Shown: positions 12,570-24,664 of the stretch, piece by piece | How the letters are laid out: each line of letters begins with the position of its first letter | How positions within the stretch are numbered: the stretch's first letter is position 1 | The notes under the pieces: generated by a model | What the model saw: the letters and a program-made list of their open reading frames with translations, nothing else | The model's database searches: none | Told to the model about the DNA's origin: nothing | Position numbers and translations under genes: made by a program | NCBI RefSeq assembly: GCF_022539505.1 | Contig: NC_061508.1 | Span: 265,428,736 to 265,492,735, forward strand | Direction of reading: 5' to 3' | Origin: Lolium rigidum | Lineage: Eukaryota; Streptophyta; Magnoliopsida; Poales; Poaceae | Length of the DNA: 64,000 nucleotides

Positions 12570-14427
12570 ACTACCTACCATAGATCATCGACTAACCAGA
12601 TACTCTCATGTAATTGTAGCCAAATCTAGCAAACCCTACCAAGATCTAACCTGAGCAAACCAAGTTGGATATGTAGTTACTTACAACCATTCTGGAGGTG
12701 AAGGAGAACTCAATGAAGAAGAGAAAGTAACCTTGCCCTCGCATATGTCAATAACCAGAGATCTATGGGCTGCTTACCTTCTCTGAGACCAGAGGTGGAG
12801 CTCGAAAAGTGGGGGTGGGGGCGGAGGTTTCGAATCGAGCAGTGAGATTGGAAAAGGTAGAAATAGGGGTGGCTGCTAGGCGGGAGGTGATGGAATCCTT
12901 CCCGCCCATTTTTTCTTTTGGCTGCAGCTCGCGCGAGCTCGCGCCTGGAAAATATGCCATTTTGCATCTACAAAGCACGAGACGATGGTGGTTGGCTGGA
13001 AACGGCCGATTCGGCCGTTCCTCTAGGGCCTAGCCCAAGTGTGCTTTTAATAACAGGTCCGGCCACAATGAGGAGGCCTTCCGAATAGCGAAAGGACACA
13101 ATTTCGTATCTCCAGGTACAAGACAAATGGGCTGCGTCCTACCAATCGTGTCCTACATGAACTTTTGAAAATTACTCTCGTCCCTTGCATCATCCTTTAG
13201 GTCGATACGTGAATATCCTAGGCCACCAGCCCTCTTGTCCCTCACACATCCTCCACCACCCCATAGCCACCATTGGAGGGTGCATTCAGGCAAAGCCCAA
13301 CTACGAACGGTGGCGGCTGCCTTCTTTGGCGGATCTCACCAAGATTCCCATCCTCACACCCGCAATGGTTTTCTTGTGTAGTTTAATGTCGTGTTGGTCC
13401 GATATGCTCCCTTGGGACAGTGTGTGTGGCGTCTCCCTTGGGACAACACAATTCGAGGTCTCGTTCTCGCTGAAGGACAAACCCTAAGATCCGGTTTTCG
13501 GGCCAAACATTAGCGGCGCTCGGCGTTGTTTTCCCTCCTAAGGGAAATGTGTGGAGTTGGACATGAATTGTGATATTAGTGGAAGATGGTGGTGCTTGAC
13601 AAGCTGTAGCAGTCTGCCATCTATTGCGCTGTCGATGACGGGTCTCTATGGTGTGGTGCGGCGAGGTCTCGACAGTATATCCGTACTGATAGGCAAGCGC
13701 ATGCCGGAGGCATTTTCTGGCGTTGTGGCAGCATCGATGACAGGCTTTCCATTAGTCTATGATCCTTGCCCTGATGATAGACCAGCGGTAGATGGCGGTG
13801 ACGACATTTGAAGCGAGTGCATGAGGTGGACGAAGAGGATCCGCTAGACCGGAATAAGTGCTCCTGCTTCCACCATAAGCTGACTTGGTGATGCACTGGT
13901 ATTTAGATGGTGGGGCTTTGTTTCTATTTTTCAGGCAAAAGGCCCCAACGGCATGATTTTTCACCCTTTGTCGGGTATGTAGGTGTTGAGTTGGAATAAT
14001 GACGTGATGGAACACCGCATCCCTGCCCTGTTAGACTCTTGGTTAACATATTCTAGAAGTTCTTCAATATCTTGGTTGCTGAAGTACTACAAAAATGATT
14101 TTGTCGAACCACGGTTGAAGTAAGGTATAAGTCGTATTGCGGCGACATGGTTCATGCGCCTATAGGTGAGCGTGAGGCGATAAAAGTAGGGTAACAGGGA
14201 AATAAATAATGCCAAATCAATGGGTGGTTGTGAGGCAATTAGAAAAAAGGACTCCAACACCAGTAGCTATATAAGAGCGGTGTTTTGGAGTAAGTACATT
14301 TCGCCTGTGCCCCAAGTAAAAGACGCGCCCTTGGCTGTTAGAATGTTTGTTATGCTGTTTTAGAAGTACTAAAATATTAATATATGGCTTATCTAAAGCA
14401 CTATATAAGAGCGGTGTTTTGGAACAT
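12570..14427. other. Unrecognised, probably old intergenic sequence
   Basis: No gene, LTR or transposon terminus was recognised. ORFs of 70-100 codons exist on both strands but show no domain, no start context and no repeated copy in the window. 13185-14030 has the GC-rich, stop-poor look of an untranslated or pseudogene region of a non-LTR element, but I cannot support that. A 23-bp direct repeat lies at 14267-14289 and 14401-14423. Confidence 0.4.
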
Positions 14428-14778
14428 GGGTCCATATGCTCTCTATATTTCGAAATGCATCTTACATACATTTTAAATTTTAAAAAAATTGAAACTAAAA
14501 GTTCGCACGTACATCTTCACGTGCTACGTGCTCACAAAGTCATTTCATAAAAAAACGACTTATCATGTGACGTGTGTAAAAAAGACAAAATTCAGTGCTA
14601 AAAATAATGCTTTTCACAAGATAATTTTTCTCTTTTTTATATAGACCACACAAAATATTGGTTTTTCGTGAAACTTGACGAACGCACGTATATTATGAAG
14701 ATGTACATGTAGAATTTTTTGTCCAAATTTTTCGACATTTTGAAATATAATTTTTTAGTAGAGGGAGCATACGCACCC
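14428..14778. mobile_element. Foldback MITE (Mutator-like?)
   Basis: The two ends are imperfect inverted repeats: the left starts GGGTCCATATGCTCTC and the right, read on the minus strand, starts GGGTGCGTATGCTCCC. Similarity extends inward past 100 bp (ACATCTTCA and CGTGCT/ACGTGCG segments). The element is AT-rich, about 350 bp, and has no ORF. No clean target duplication was found, so the superfamily is uncertain. Confidence 0.55.
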
Positions 14779-15064
14779 GGGAGCCGAATTGAATTTCCGA
14801 CTATATAAGTGTTTGTGTGGAAGCACTTGTCAACAAACGTAAATGTGGTAGTATAGCGCCATGGTTAGGTATCGCTGGAAAAGGTAGAGCGGTTTATTTG
14901 CAAAAAGGGAGAGTGTATATTCTTCCCTAATAGGAATCTCAACTGCGGCAAGAAAGGGATGAAGTGGAAGGGTCAAGCTCGTCTGTCTGGGGAAGATAGT
15001 AAGGATAAAAGAGTTAAAACATGTGTTTAAAACATCTTAAAAATAGCCTTGCTATTAGAAGTTA

Positions 15065-15335
15065 TTCCCTCCGTTTCTTTCTATAGTGCCTATAGATTTT
15101 TGGTATTTGTTTCAGAATATAAGGTTGTAGCTTAGCTTTTTTTCAATTACCGCCTCCCCGTTTAGCTCCCAAATCGTTCAAGTCCCAAATTTGTAATGGT
15201 AAGTTAGTAAGATATGGATTTTCATAATTTTACGTTGATCTCAAATCGTTCAGCTAGGGGTCTTGTGTAAAAAATACTCTTACGCTAATTTCCGTGCCAA
15301 AAAACTATAGGCACTATAAAATGGAACAGAGGGAG
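15065..15335. mobile_element. Stowaway-type MITE, copy 1
   Basis: A 271-bp element with ends TTCCCTCCGT and ..ACAGAGGGAG, flanked by TA on both sides. Subterminal segments CTATAGTGCCTATAG and CTATAGGCACTATA are inverted copies. This is the Tc1/mariner-derived Stowaway structure. A second copy of the same MITE is at 33099-33368. Confidence 0.85.
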
Positions 15336-16948
15336 TATATTTTATATGATCATATGGAAGGAACAAGAAAAGAGTGAAGGGCTAATCATGCGATGAAAAA
15401 AGTGGAAAGTATGGAGAAACAATATCATAGATCGTGGGCGTTGGAAAAAAGAAGGTAGTATGACAATAGCACTACACAGTGGCTACACTGCCCGGAGCGA
15501 GGACCCCACGCACTGGCTGAAGGATGTGACGTAAGATGGAGCAAGTTTTTTGACAGATACCGAAAAGAAGGTAATATTATTTTCGTCGAATAAAAAGGCG
15601 ATGGATGGTGGAGTCTTTTTGTTTCCTTAGTTGCTACAGAATAAAATGGTCATAGTTTTTCCTGCTGATAGAGGAAACGGATGATGAAATAACTATATCT
15701 TTTCAAAGGTAACATAGAAGAAGGTATTTCAAGGTACCATAGAAGAATACAACATTATTTACCGAGGGTAAAAGAAGTGGCAAATGTTAGATTTTTTTTG
15801 GAATTATTGATGAAGAATTATGCACCGGTAAAGAATTACTGGTGGGTAATCACTGTCCAGAATTATGCACGGTAAAGAATTAGTTTGGAGATTGGTGTAA
15901 AAATTACCAAGCTTGTATCCCGTCAAGAAATTACTGTCGCGAAAATATGTTCCCTGAAAAATTACTATTAGGTAGTTATCGGCATGTTTCATAGTTGACA
16001 GATGCAAATTACTGCTAATGGTCAAGATTTCTACCAAGAAGTACCTTTTGGAGAAAATATAGGTAGTTACCCCATCGCGAAATATTAGTGCCAGAACTAC
16101 GGTTGACGTTGATTATCACGCTTGTGCGTGTTGAGAAATTAGCATCACAGAAATATGCACCTCGAAGAATTACTATTACATACTTAAGGCATGTTTCTTA
16201 ATTGACATCGACAAGTTACTATTAATGTTTAAGATTTTAACCGAGAACAAGTTACTGCATAAGTTCAATGTTTCTATTGATCAACTATGGCGAAAATTTA
16301 CTATCGAAAACTTTCAAAAAATTATTGATTTTTTTTCAAAGTAAAAAAAAACTTGAACACCATAGCACTGTTCATCTGCATGTGAAGAGTGGCCCAGGTG
16401 GCTGTGGAGCCAACATAAACGCTCAATTTTTATATATATAAATAATGCTCTTAGCAAAAAGAAAGTTTAAATAAAATCTAAATAAATGATGTTTGCATCT
16501 TTTCGGTGCAAGGCCGAAATGTCATCATTCATTTTGGAAAAAGAGAAGCATGAATCATTAGTGTAGACAAGTTTCTGGTTACAGTACGAAGTGACGTACG
16601 TACGTACATATCTGATCCAGTACGAAACGTCTATTTTTTCCAGCTGGCCACTTTGTATGGTATCCGACTACGCTTATGGTCTCCAGAATCCAGATACGAC
16701 GAAGTGACGTCCCTTAATTATGGTCATATCCCGGTAACATGCATCTTTGAATTTGCCTAGCAAAGACAAAAGTTGGCACATGGTGACAAATTATAAATTC
16801 AAACAATCCCCTACTTTTCCTAGCTAGTTGATAAGTTGTCGCTTGTTGACGCGATTCTTGCACACCAATAATCGATTCGAAAATATCATTCCTAGGATAG
16901 GAATCAAAATTAGTTGATCCAGCCAAGCGAATTTGAACTTCTCTTGTT
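15336..16948. other. AT-rich intergenic sequence with diverged internal repeats
   Basis: No gene was recognised. Between about 15800 and 16340 a segment recurs in diverged form: a GCATGTTTC...TTGACA start followed by AATTACT- and AAGATTT-type words, at about 15973 and again at about 16191. A short GTAC microsatellite lies near 16594-16608. Confidence 0.4.
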
Positions 16949-17616
16949 TTTTTTTTTTTTTTGCGAGAAACCACTGAAAATATTAAAGTCCAGAAATTAC
17001 AGAAAGGCACAGCACAAAGATAGAAATTACACACAAGTCCTTCTGCAACACAGTGACGATGGCGAGGAACCAGACGCATCGACGACGCGCCGCCCTCTGC
17101 ATCTTCCAAGCCTTGGAACGAAGATGATCCCCTACGGACGGGAAGTTGTCGAAACTCGAACTCCAGAGAGCCTCCATCCTTCGCCAAGCCACCACCACCG
17201 CCGGACTCCAACACCAGTAGCTCCGGTTGCAAGATCTGGATCCGCCGCTCCGGAATCCAGCCGGGGAACGAACGCACACGGCGGCCATCCGGGACCGCGA
17301 GCACGGGAAGGTCGCCGCTTGATGCGCGAAGCTCCGAAGAACACCCGCGCGGAGAGGAAGAAGACGACCCCAAAACGCCGACCGCCGACACCACCGCCTC
17401 CAAGACGCCGCCGGCCATCACCCAACTCAAGCCTACACTATAAACACGACGAGATCCGGGGTTCCCCCACCCTCCCGCCGCCGGAGCGGCCGGCGGAGGG
17501 GAGGGGAACCAGCGAATCGGCGCCGGCGAGGTGGATTGACTGGGTTGTTCCAAGAAATCGCCTCCGACACTGTAGCGGGGGAGGAGACGGTCCAAGGTCG
17601 GTCTGTTTGATCACTA
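16949..17616 (-). mobile_element. Non-LTR retrocopy with poly(A) tail and 15-bp target duplication
   Basis: A perfect 15-bp direct repeat TGAACTTCTCTTGTT flanks the segment (16934-16948 and 17617-17631). On the minus strand the insert ends in a run of A (T-run at 16949-16962). It begins in a GC-rich region that reads open for much of its length. This is the signature of target-primed reverse transcription. The insert is a 5'-truncated LINE or a retroposed transcript; no reverse-transcriptase motif is present. A minus-strand reading frame (17595-16714) runs past the tail into flanking DNA, so it is not called as a gene. Confidence 0.8.
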
Positions 17617-17850
17617 TGAACTTCTCTTGTTCATAGTCCTAGCTACTCGATAAAGTATGGGTACGGTTACTTGTGCCTCCAATTTTCGAAAAAAAAACGC
17701 TCAGCCTCTCGTGCATAATATCATGTACAATAAGGGAGTACTACTTTCGGTCTGTGTATCTCTAGATTGTTAATTTAACCTATACAATATAAATTATATG
17801 ATATAAACATTACACCGTAAAGTCTACACTACTTTTTAAATTATTTTATA

Positions 17851-18108
17851 CTACCTCCATCTCAACGTTTAAGGCTTATATCTTTTTGAAAAGTCAAACC
17901 AAGTAAAATTTAATAAAAATTTAGATTAATCTATCTGCAAATATGATATTTTGTAGATACCATATCAAAATATATTTCATTATCTATCTAATGATATTGA
18001 TTTTGTATTTCATATGTTAATAATTTTTGGTAAAAAGTTAATTAAACTTGATATAGTTTGACTTTATAAAAATAATAGTATATGTTTTAAGTTTTGGGAT
18101 AGTGGTAA
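17851..18108. mobile_element. Eroded Stowaway-like MITE
   Basis: About 258 bp with TA on both flanks. The ends (CTACCTCCATCTCAA and, inverted, TTACCACTATCCCAA) match over roughly 50 bp and include a shared AAAGTCAAAC word. It is AT-rich and has no ORF. Confidence 0.6.
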
Positions 18109-18700
18109 TATTAAGTTAATCAAATTGAAAAATGTATGAGTATGTAAATGACCTATAAACCGGACCGAAGGGGCTATATATTGGATGCTGTCTTGTCCGT
18201 CGATACTGAGATTTACAAAGTCCGACAATAAACGTGGCTAGCCCACAAACCGGATTGCCAATGCCAGTCCCAATCCGAAATCCCTCCCTGGAGTTCAACA
18301 GCGTGAGCGGTTACGCCGCGGGAAGCGCTCGCGCGCGCGAATCAATTCTCTTTTCTTGTTTGTATAGTTTTTTACGACAATAAATATTGCACATGTAATT
18401 CACTGGAGCAAGTCCATTCCTTTTTTTTGGTGCGTTAATCCTGCATGTTTAATTTCATATAGTAATTTCGCGCATTTAATTGGCGCATTTAATTCCGTCC
18501 GGTCAATTCCCTTTTTTTGGCTATGTCCTGTTTTGTCGCTCGTTATTTTCTTTTTTAGCTGGGATTCCTTTTATTTTTTCAATTTCCTTTATTTTCTATT
18601 TTTTCAATTATCTTTACTCAATTCCTTTCTATTTCTATTTTTTCTACTTTTGTACATACTTTCATGTTATTTGGTCTAATTTTTTTTAATTTCCTTTTTC
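18109..18700. other. Intergenic sequence, pyrimidine-rich to the right
   Basis: No gene was recognised. 18420-18690 is strongly T/C-rich on the plus strand and forms the insertion site of the SINE that follows. Confidence 0.4.
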
Positions 18701-19007
18701 AGAGAACCAACCTGTGGTTGGATGGTTAGGAGGGCAGTGGCACCCCCAACCCACCAGAGTTCAAATCCCAGATTTGACACTTTGGTGTCTCATAATAGGC
18801 GGAATATTCTTCAGTGGGAGGCGACGTTCCCGTCGACGGACGGCGCCTGTGGTGACTTCGTCAATCTCAAGACCCGCCGGATCAGTTCTTCAACGCAGTC
18901 TCTTGGAGGTGCTCATAGGGGTAGGGTGTGCGTGTGTGCGTTCATAGGGGTGAGTGTGTGCGCGTATGTATGAGCGTCTTTGATTGTACTGTGTTTCGCA
19001 AAAAAAA
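18701..19007 (+). mobile_element. tRNA-derived SINE, complete
   Basis: A perfect 13-bp duplication AATTTCCTTTTTC (18688-18700 and 19008-19020) bounds the element. The 5' region carries a box A-like GGATGGTTAGGAGGGCAG and a box B-like GTTCAAATCC about 35 bp later, which form the Pol III internal promoter. The body continues through a GTGTGCGTGTGTGCG stretch to an A-tail (about 18999-19007). The length (~307 bp) fits a SINE or a SINE-like transcript. ORFs inside it are incidental. Confidence 0.85.
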
Positions 19008-19140
19008 AATTTCCTTTTTCGGGCTAGTGGTTTTTAGAGGGGTAAATAACGGGTGGATAAACCACTGGCGACTCAAATGAACTATCACTTGCAACTTAAA
19101 TAAACTACTACCTTCCACTCAAATAAATACTTTCTGAATT

Positions 19141-20084
19141 GATAATTTTTCAAATTTACCGTTGATAAATAATGGGCAGAGGAGTTGATAAATCTGAGAG
19201 CTAAAAATTTCCTAAAAATATTATAAATATAATTAGCTTTTCGGGGCGATAAATTTGCATATTTACCGTTGCTAAATAACTGACAAAGGGTTTGATAAAT
19301 TGTGAGCTAAAAATGCTTCAAAAATAATCTAAATAAAATTAGCTTTTACGGTCGATAACTTTTCACATTTTCCAATTAGAAATAATGGGCGGATGGGTTG
19401 ATAAATTGTGAGCTAAACTGTTTCTAGAATATTCTAAATGAAATTAACTTTTCGGGTTGATAACTCTTCACATTTTCCGTTGCTAAATAACTAACAGGGG
19501 TTGATAAATTGTGAGGTAAAATGTTTCTAAAATATTCTAAATAAAATTATCTTTTCGGGTTGATAACTCTTCCCATTTACCATTGCTAATTAAATAACAG
19601 AGGGGTTGATAAATTGTGAGTTAAAATGTTCCCAAAATTATTCTAAGTAAAATTAGCTTTTCGGGCTGATCACTTTTCACATTCACTGTTGATAGATAAT
19701 GGGCAGAGCGGTTGATAAATTGTGAGCTAAAAATGTTCCCAAAATATTCTTATTGAAATTAATTTTTCAGTCGATAACTTTTCACATTTACTATTGATTA
19801 TTAATTGGTGGAGGGACTGATAAATAATTGGTGGGGGGATTGATAAATTTTGGAGATACAAATGTCCCAAAGATATTCTAAATAAAATTAGCTTTTCGGG
19901 TCAATAATGTTTTATATTTACCGTTGATAAATAAAGGGCAGAGCGGTTGATAAATTGTGAGCTAAAAATATTCCCATAATATTCTAAGTTGAATCAGTTT
20001 TCGGTTGATAACTTTTCACATTGACCGTTGATAAATAATTGGTGGAGGGGTTGATAAATTTGGGAGCTAGTTTTAAAGATATTG
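19141..20084. repeat. Diverged tandem array, ~105-bp unit, about nine units
   Basis: Each unit reads approximately GTTGATAAATAATGGGCAG, then GTTGATAAATTGTGAG, then CTAAAATG, then AAAATTAGCTTTTCGGGT, then TTTTCACATTTACC. Repeats start near 19160, 19270, 19376, 19480, 19580, 19688, 19792, 19923 and 20025. One unit (about 19800) has an extra internal duplication. There is no ORF. Copies are clearly diverged, so the array is old. Confidence 0.85.
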
Positions 20085-20327
20085 TTTTGACCGATTTATT
20101 GGTAAAACGAATTTTAAATCAAAGTTATTTTAAAATAAAACGTTTTATATTTTAATTAGAACATATTTGCTCCAACATAATTAATTTCCGTCTAATATTG
20201 CATGCATGGTCTGCATCACATCCGGTTCATTTGTTACATTTTTTTAGTTTTGACCAAGTTCTTGAATTACTATTCCTAGGCTGTTGTATATGGTACAAAA
20301 TCTGTCTGTCTCCTATTATGACACGAG

Positions 20328-20515
20328 TTGATTGGTGGGTCAGCTGGTCAACGGTGAACCGCGAGGTTGTTGGTTCGACTCCCACCAGCGGCGCTTGATT
20401 ATTTTTGGAAAGTGTTGGGCGTCTCCTAGGGGATCTGATTCCCCAGCCCCCGGATCCCAGCCGTCGGCAGCAAAATAAACACCCCCGGCAACAACTGCAT
20501 GTTGAAAAAAACGGT
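20328..20515 (+). mobile_element. Possible tRNA-derived SINE fragment
   Basis: A box A-like TGGGTCAGCTGGTCAAC and a box B GGTTCGACTCC sit about 30 bp apart, followed by CCACCAGC, with an A-rich end near 20505-20512. A tRNA fold is poor (one mismatch in the T stem, no matching acceptor stem), so this is not called a tRNA gene. Target duplications were not found. Confidence 0.4.
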
Positions 20516-21787
20516 TCATCCATGAAATAAAAGAAAAAGTCTAAGCTCGCCGGAGAGCCCGTCGAAAAATAAAAAATCTATTGTAGCAAAAATGAATATC
20601 GTCGGAGACATCAACGGGGAACTTGCCGGAGATCTCGTCAGTGACCCCCGTAGCAAACATATTATGTAATTGTAAAAATGTTATAGCAATTTTTTTTCAT
20701 ATGTTGCGAATCACCGGAGACATGAATGGAGACCTTGAATTCGGCATCAACGCTGTCCAAGGTTGAAGAAACTTCATCTGCCCAAGGCAGCAACGTCCGG
20801 AACTGCTAGTAGCAACGTCTGACGCCTAAGGTAGCAAAGAAGTCCTCCGCTAGTAGCAAAAAAGTTGTACTCCGTCGGTACCAACGCCAAAAGTAGCAAC
20901 GCCGAAGGCCTAAATTAGCAAAACCAGCCTCCGCCGGTAGCAACACCGAAGGCCTGTGCCAGCAAACTCCCGAAGACATGCGGTGCAGGCGCATGGAGGT
21001 GGTTGTAGCACTAGCAGCACCTCCGCCTGGGAGTGCCGAAGAGGTGGTTCTCGGGGGAAGGGCCGACCATGGAGCTCGCGGTCGTTCCTGGCCATCCAAG
21101 CGGCCGCGGCGCTGTGGGGAGAGGACAACCGACGGAGGTGCTCCACCGGGAAGGTGTAGGGCTGGGCTGGGGTTAGAGGACAGTGGCGACGCTCCTTGGG
21201 GGACGACGGTGGCGGTGTTCCTTGGGGGACGACGGTGGCGGTGCTCCTTGGGGAACAACGACGGCGGCGCTCCGTGGGGGATGGAGGCGGCGCTTCATGG
21301 AGATGGGTGCTGAGGGAGAGGTGAGAGCGGAGGGGATGGAGGCTACTGGATCATGGCATTGGCCGCGTCTTGCTGTCCCGCGCGAGGCCGACGGAGTTCT
21401 CCGGCCAGCAGGTGGCGTGCGGGCGTGGCGATGGGAGATGGTGAACGAGAGGTTGGAGACGATGGCCCCAAGCAGATAAGGTTGACTCTTCCTCTCTCTA
21501 CTTTTGCGGGCCGGTGGGAAAGTATGGGCCGCACGATGGAGTCCATCCAATGGACGCGCGTCCAGAGGCTGCAAGTTCGAGATCCCCGGGGGGATTGGAT
21601 CGTTTTCCATGATTTTTATAGCAATCTCACGCGTACTTTCCGAAAGTGGAAACTGTTTCAAATTTCTATTCTTGAAAACGCGGGGCTGTCGGAAATCGAC
21701 CGTTCGAAACGAATGCGGCGGTCGACCGCTAGCCAGAGCTGTCCGTCCCAATCACGTATAGTCGCCGGCCGAGAGAATGCTAGCTAT
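20516..21787. other. Unrecognised GC-rich segment with minisatellite
   Basis: 20640-20970 repeats short TAGCAACGCC-type words. At about 21190-21300 a ~26-bp unit (CTCCTTGGGGGACGACGG) is tandemly repeated about four times. The repeats keep long frames open on both strands (for example 20806-21258 and 21173-21751, minus), which explains the ORFs without a gene. No conserved domain was recognised. Confidence 0.45.
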
Positions 21788-21885
21788 CGACCCAGCCTGT
21801 AATATTCCTTCATTTTATATCCAACTCCAGGCGGTACGACCCAGCCTGTAATATTCCTTCATTTTATATCCAACTCCAGGTGGTA
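21788..21885. repeat. 49-bp tandem duplication
   Basis: Two adjacent 49-bp units (21788-21836 and 21837-21885) beginning CGACCCAGCCTGTAATATTC. They differ only near the end (GCGGTA versus GTGGTA), so the duplication is recent. Confidence 0.95.
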
Positions 21886-22957
21886 CGTATCCTGTCGCTT
21901 TTCGGTTAACAAGTGCTTATCGGCGCTGACCCCAGTACATTAACGCTGTTCGTTGGACGCCCGATTCAAAATCTATTTAAGCGGGGGTGACAGGGAGATA
22001 GACGCACGCGTCCAAGTTTGAACTGTTGTTCGAATGTGATTGGACATTTGGACTATAGTTTGATACAGATTATCTTCAGAAATAATTATTTTGACCTCGA
22101 CGTACGCAACTTGCGATGTAGTGCCGTCCTTACAATTCTATCACTTGAAGTTCGATATTAGTACCTTTCGAAATAGCCCGAGCCGATTCCATGGGCCAAC
22201 CTATACAGCAATACAGATGAGCCAAACCCTGAGTTAACGAGAATAAGTGGTGGTTTCTCTATGCATGCAAAATCAAAATAGGATTTGGACAGCAGATCGC
22301 TTGGCGAAGTGGGATAGCCAAATTGTGACATATACCTATTATCCAAGCAATGCATGGAATCCGTTGACCAGCTCTTCGACAAGATTACGAAGCAAGCTAG
22401 ATTACGGGTGTTACAGGGTGCAAAAAGTTTGAGCCATTTGATGCCGGGAGAACAATCTTGTAATAAGTCACAACCATTTACTTTCTTGTAAAACTTTTTC
22501 TTAATCAAAAGATCAGGGCAAAGCTTTTGCCCACGTTTCAAAAAAGAATGTTGTGAGTGCTTGAGCAGTTCAGATTAAAGGAGTGACTAGTGCCAAGGCG
22601 ACCGAGAATGACCTTAATTCTTAGTCAGTTCGATGACAGTGGAGTCTCAATTCCAACCATGCATGTACAAGCAGTAAAGTCTCAATTGCAGTCATAGAGG
22701 CAACAGAGAAAATATCAGTTGCAAGCAATGTTCTAACATATGGCTAGCTCCGCAATCCAAGGATTTATGAGCTGACTAAGAATTAACCGTTAGATTTCCA
22801 TCGAGATTTTTTTTGCATGCATATATGTGTGAAATTACAAATTTTTGTTGAAACGAACCAAAGTCTTGCGACCATGCTCTGCTAGCTACCGTTATGGTCT
22901 CCCACGCCACCGCCACGCCGGCCGCCAATGCGTAGGTTGGCGCCCCCCCCGCCCCCC
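21886..22957. other. Intergenic sequence
   Basis: No gene or terminus was recognised. The segment ends in a C-run (22943-22957) that directly abuts the next LTR. The C-run is the probable target site of that element. Confidence 0.4.
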
Positions 22958-24550
22958 CGATACGTCTCAAACGTATCTATAATTTCTTATGTTCCATGCT
23001 ACTTTTATTATGATACTCACATGTTTTATATACACTTTATGTTATTATTATGCATTTTCCGGCACTAACCTATTGACGAGATGCCAAAGAACCAGTTGCT
23101 GTTTTCTGCTGTTTTTTGTTTCAGAAATCCTACAAAGGAAATATTCTCGGAATTGGACGAAATCAACGTCCAGGGTCTTATTTTTCCACGAAGCTTCCAG
23201 AAGACCGAAAGGGATACGAAGTGGGGCCACGAGGTGGCCAGACCATAGGCCGGCGCGGCCGGGGAGGGGCCCGCGCCGCCTATGGTGTGGGCCCCTCGTC
23301 GGCCCTCCGACGCTGCCCTTCCGCCTACTTATAGCCTTCGTCGTGAAAACCCCGATACCGAGAGCCACGATATGGAAAACCTTCCGGAGACGCCGCCGCC
23401 GCCAATCCCATCTCGGGGGATTCAGGAGATCGCCTCCGGCACCCTTGCCGGAGAGGGAATCATCTCTCGGAGGACTCTTCATCACCATGATCGCCTCCGG
23501 ACTGATGTGTGAGTAGTTCACCCCTGGACTATGGGTCCATAGCAGTAGCTAGATGGTTGTCTTCTCCTCATTGTGCTATCATGTTAGATCTTGTGAGCTG
23601 CCTATCATGATCAAGATCATCTATTTGTAATGCTACATGTTGTGTTTGTTGGGATCCGATGAATATGGAATACTATGTCAAGTTGATTATCAATCTATCA
23701 TATATGTGTTGTTTATGTTCTTGCATGCTCTCCGTTGCTAGTAGAGGCTCGACCAAGTTGATACTTGTAACTCCAAGAGGGAGTATTTATGCTCGATAGT
23801 GGGTTCATGCCTCCATTGAATCCGGGACGGTGACGAGAAAGTTCTAAGGTTGTGGATGTGCTGTTGCCACTAGGGATAAAACATCAATGCTTTGTCTAAG
23901 GATATTTGTGTTGATTACATTACGCACCATACTTAATGCAATTGTCTGTTGTTTGCAACTTAATACTTGAAGGGGTTCGGATGATAACCTGAAGGTGGAC
24001 TTTTTAGGCATAGATGCATGCTGGATAGCGGTCTATGTACTTTGACGTAATGCCCTGATTAAATCTCATAGTAGTCATCGTGATATGTATGTGCATTGTT
24101 ATGCCCTCTCTATTTGTCAATTTCCCAACTGTAATTTGTTCACCCAACATGCCATTTATCTTATGGGAGAGACACCACTAGTGAACTGTGAACCCCGGTC
24201 CATTCTTTTACATCTGAAATACAATCTACTGCAATACTTGTTCTTTACTGTTCTTCGCAAACAAACATCATCTTCCACACTATACATTTAATTCTTTGTT
24301 TACAGCAAGCCGGTGAGATTGACAACCTCACTGTGGGCAAAGTACTTTGATTTTGTTGTGCAGGTTCCACGTTGGCACCGGAATCCCTGGTGTTGCGTCG
24401 CACTACACTCTGCCACCAACAACCTTCACGTGTTCCTTGACTCCTACTGGTTCGATAACCTTGGTTTCTTACTAAGGGGAAAACTTGCTGCTGTACGCAT
24501 CACACCTTCCTCTTGGGGTTCCCAACGGACGTGTGTCTTGCACGCCATCA
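22958..24550 (+). repeat. Family 1 LTR (5' LTR)
   Basis: It begins at (C)GATACGTCTCAAACG and ends ..CACGCCATCA, followed 12 bp later by the primer site. It belongs to the same subgroup as the LTR at 35018-36617 (shared AAACGTATCTATAATTTC start and a CCACCAACAACCTTCACGTG segment near the end). It is less like the copies at 42501, 50441 and 55252. Confidence 0.85.
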
Positions 24551-24562
24551 AGCAACTTTTTC

Positions 24563-24664
24563 TGGCGCCGTTGCCGGGGAACTGAAGAAAAGTTACACCA
24601 CAAAGATTTCTAACTCCCACGTCAACTGCACGCCAGCAACTTTTTCTGGCGCCGTTGCCGGGGA
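24563..24664 (+). other. Duplicated primer binding site
   Basis: TGGCGCCGTTGCCGGGGA occurs at 24563-24580 and again at 24647-24664. Both are preceded by GCAACTTTTTC and, further left, by CACGCC. The repeat offset is 84 bp. The first copy is correctly placed next to the LTR. Confidence 0.85.

Noticed and set aside
17132..17636. Long proline/arginine-rich ORFs on both strands
   Set aside because: They lie inside the GC-rich retrocopy bounded by target duplications; both strands are open because of composition, and no domain is visible.
20328..20400. tRNA gene
   Set aside because: Box A and box B words are present but the acceptor stem is missing and the T stem has a mismatch; more likely a SINE head.
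20806..21751. Minus-strand ORFs of 150 and 192 residues
   Set aside because: The open frames follow from the ~26-bp minisatellite and GC richness; no conserved domain, no start context.
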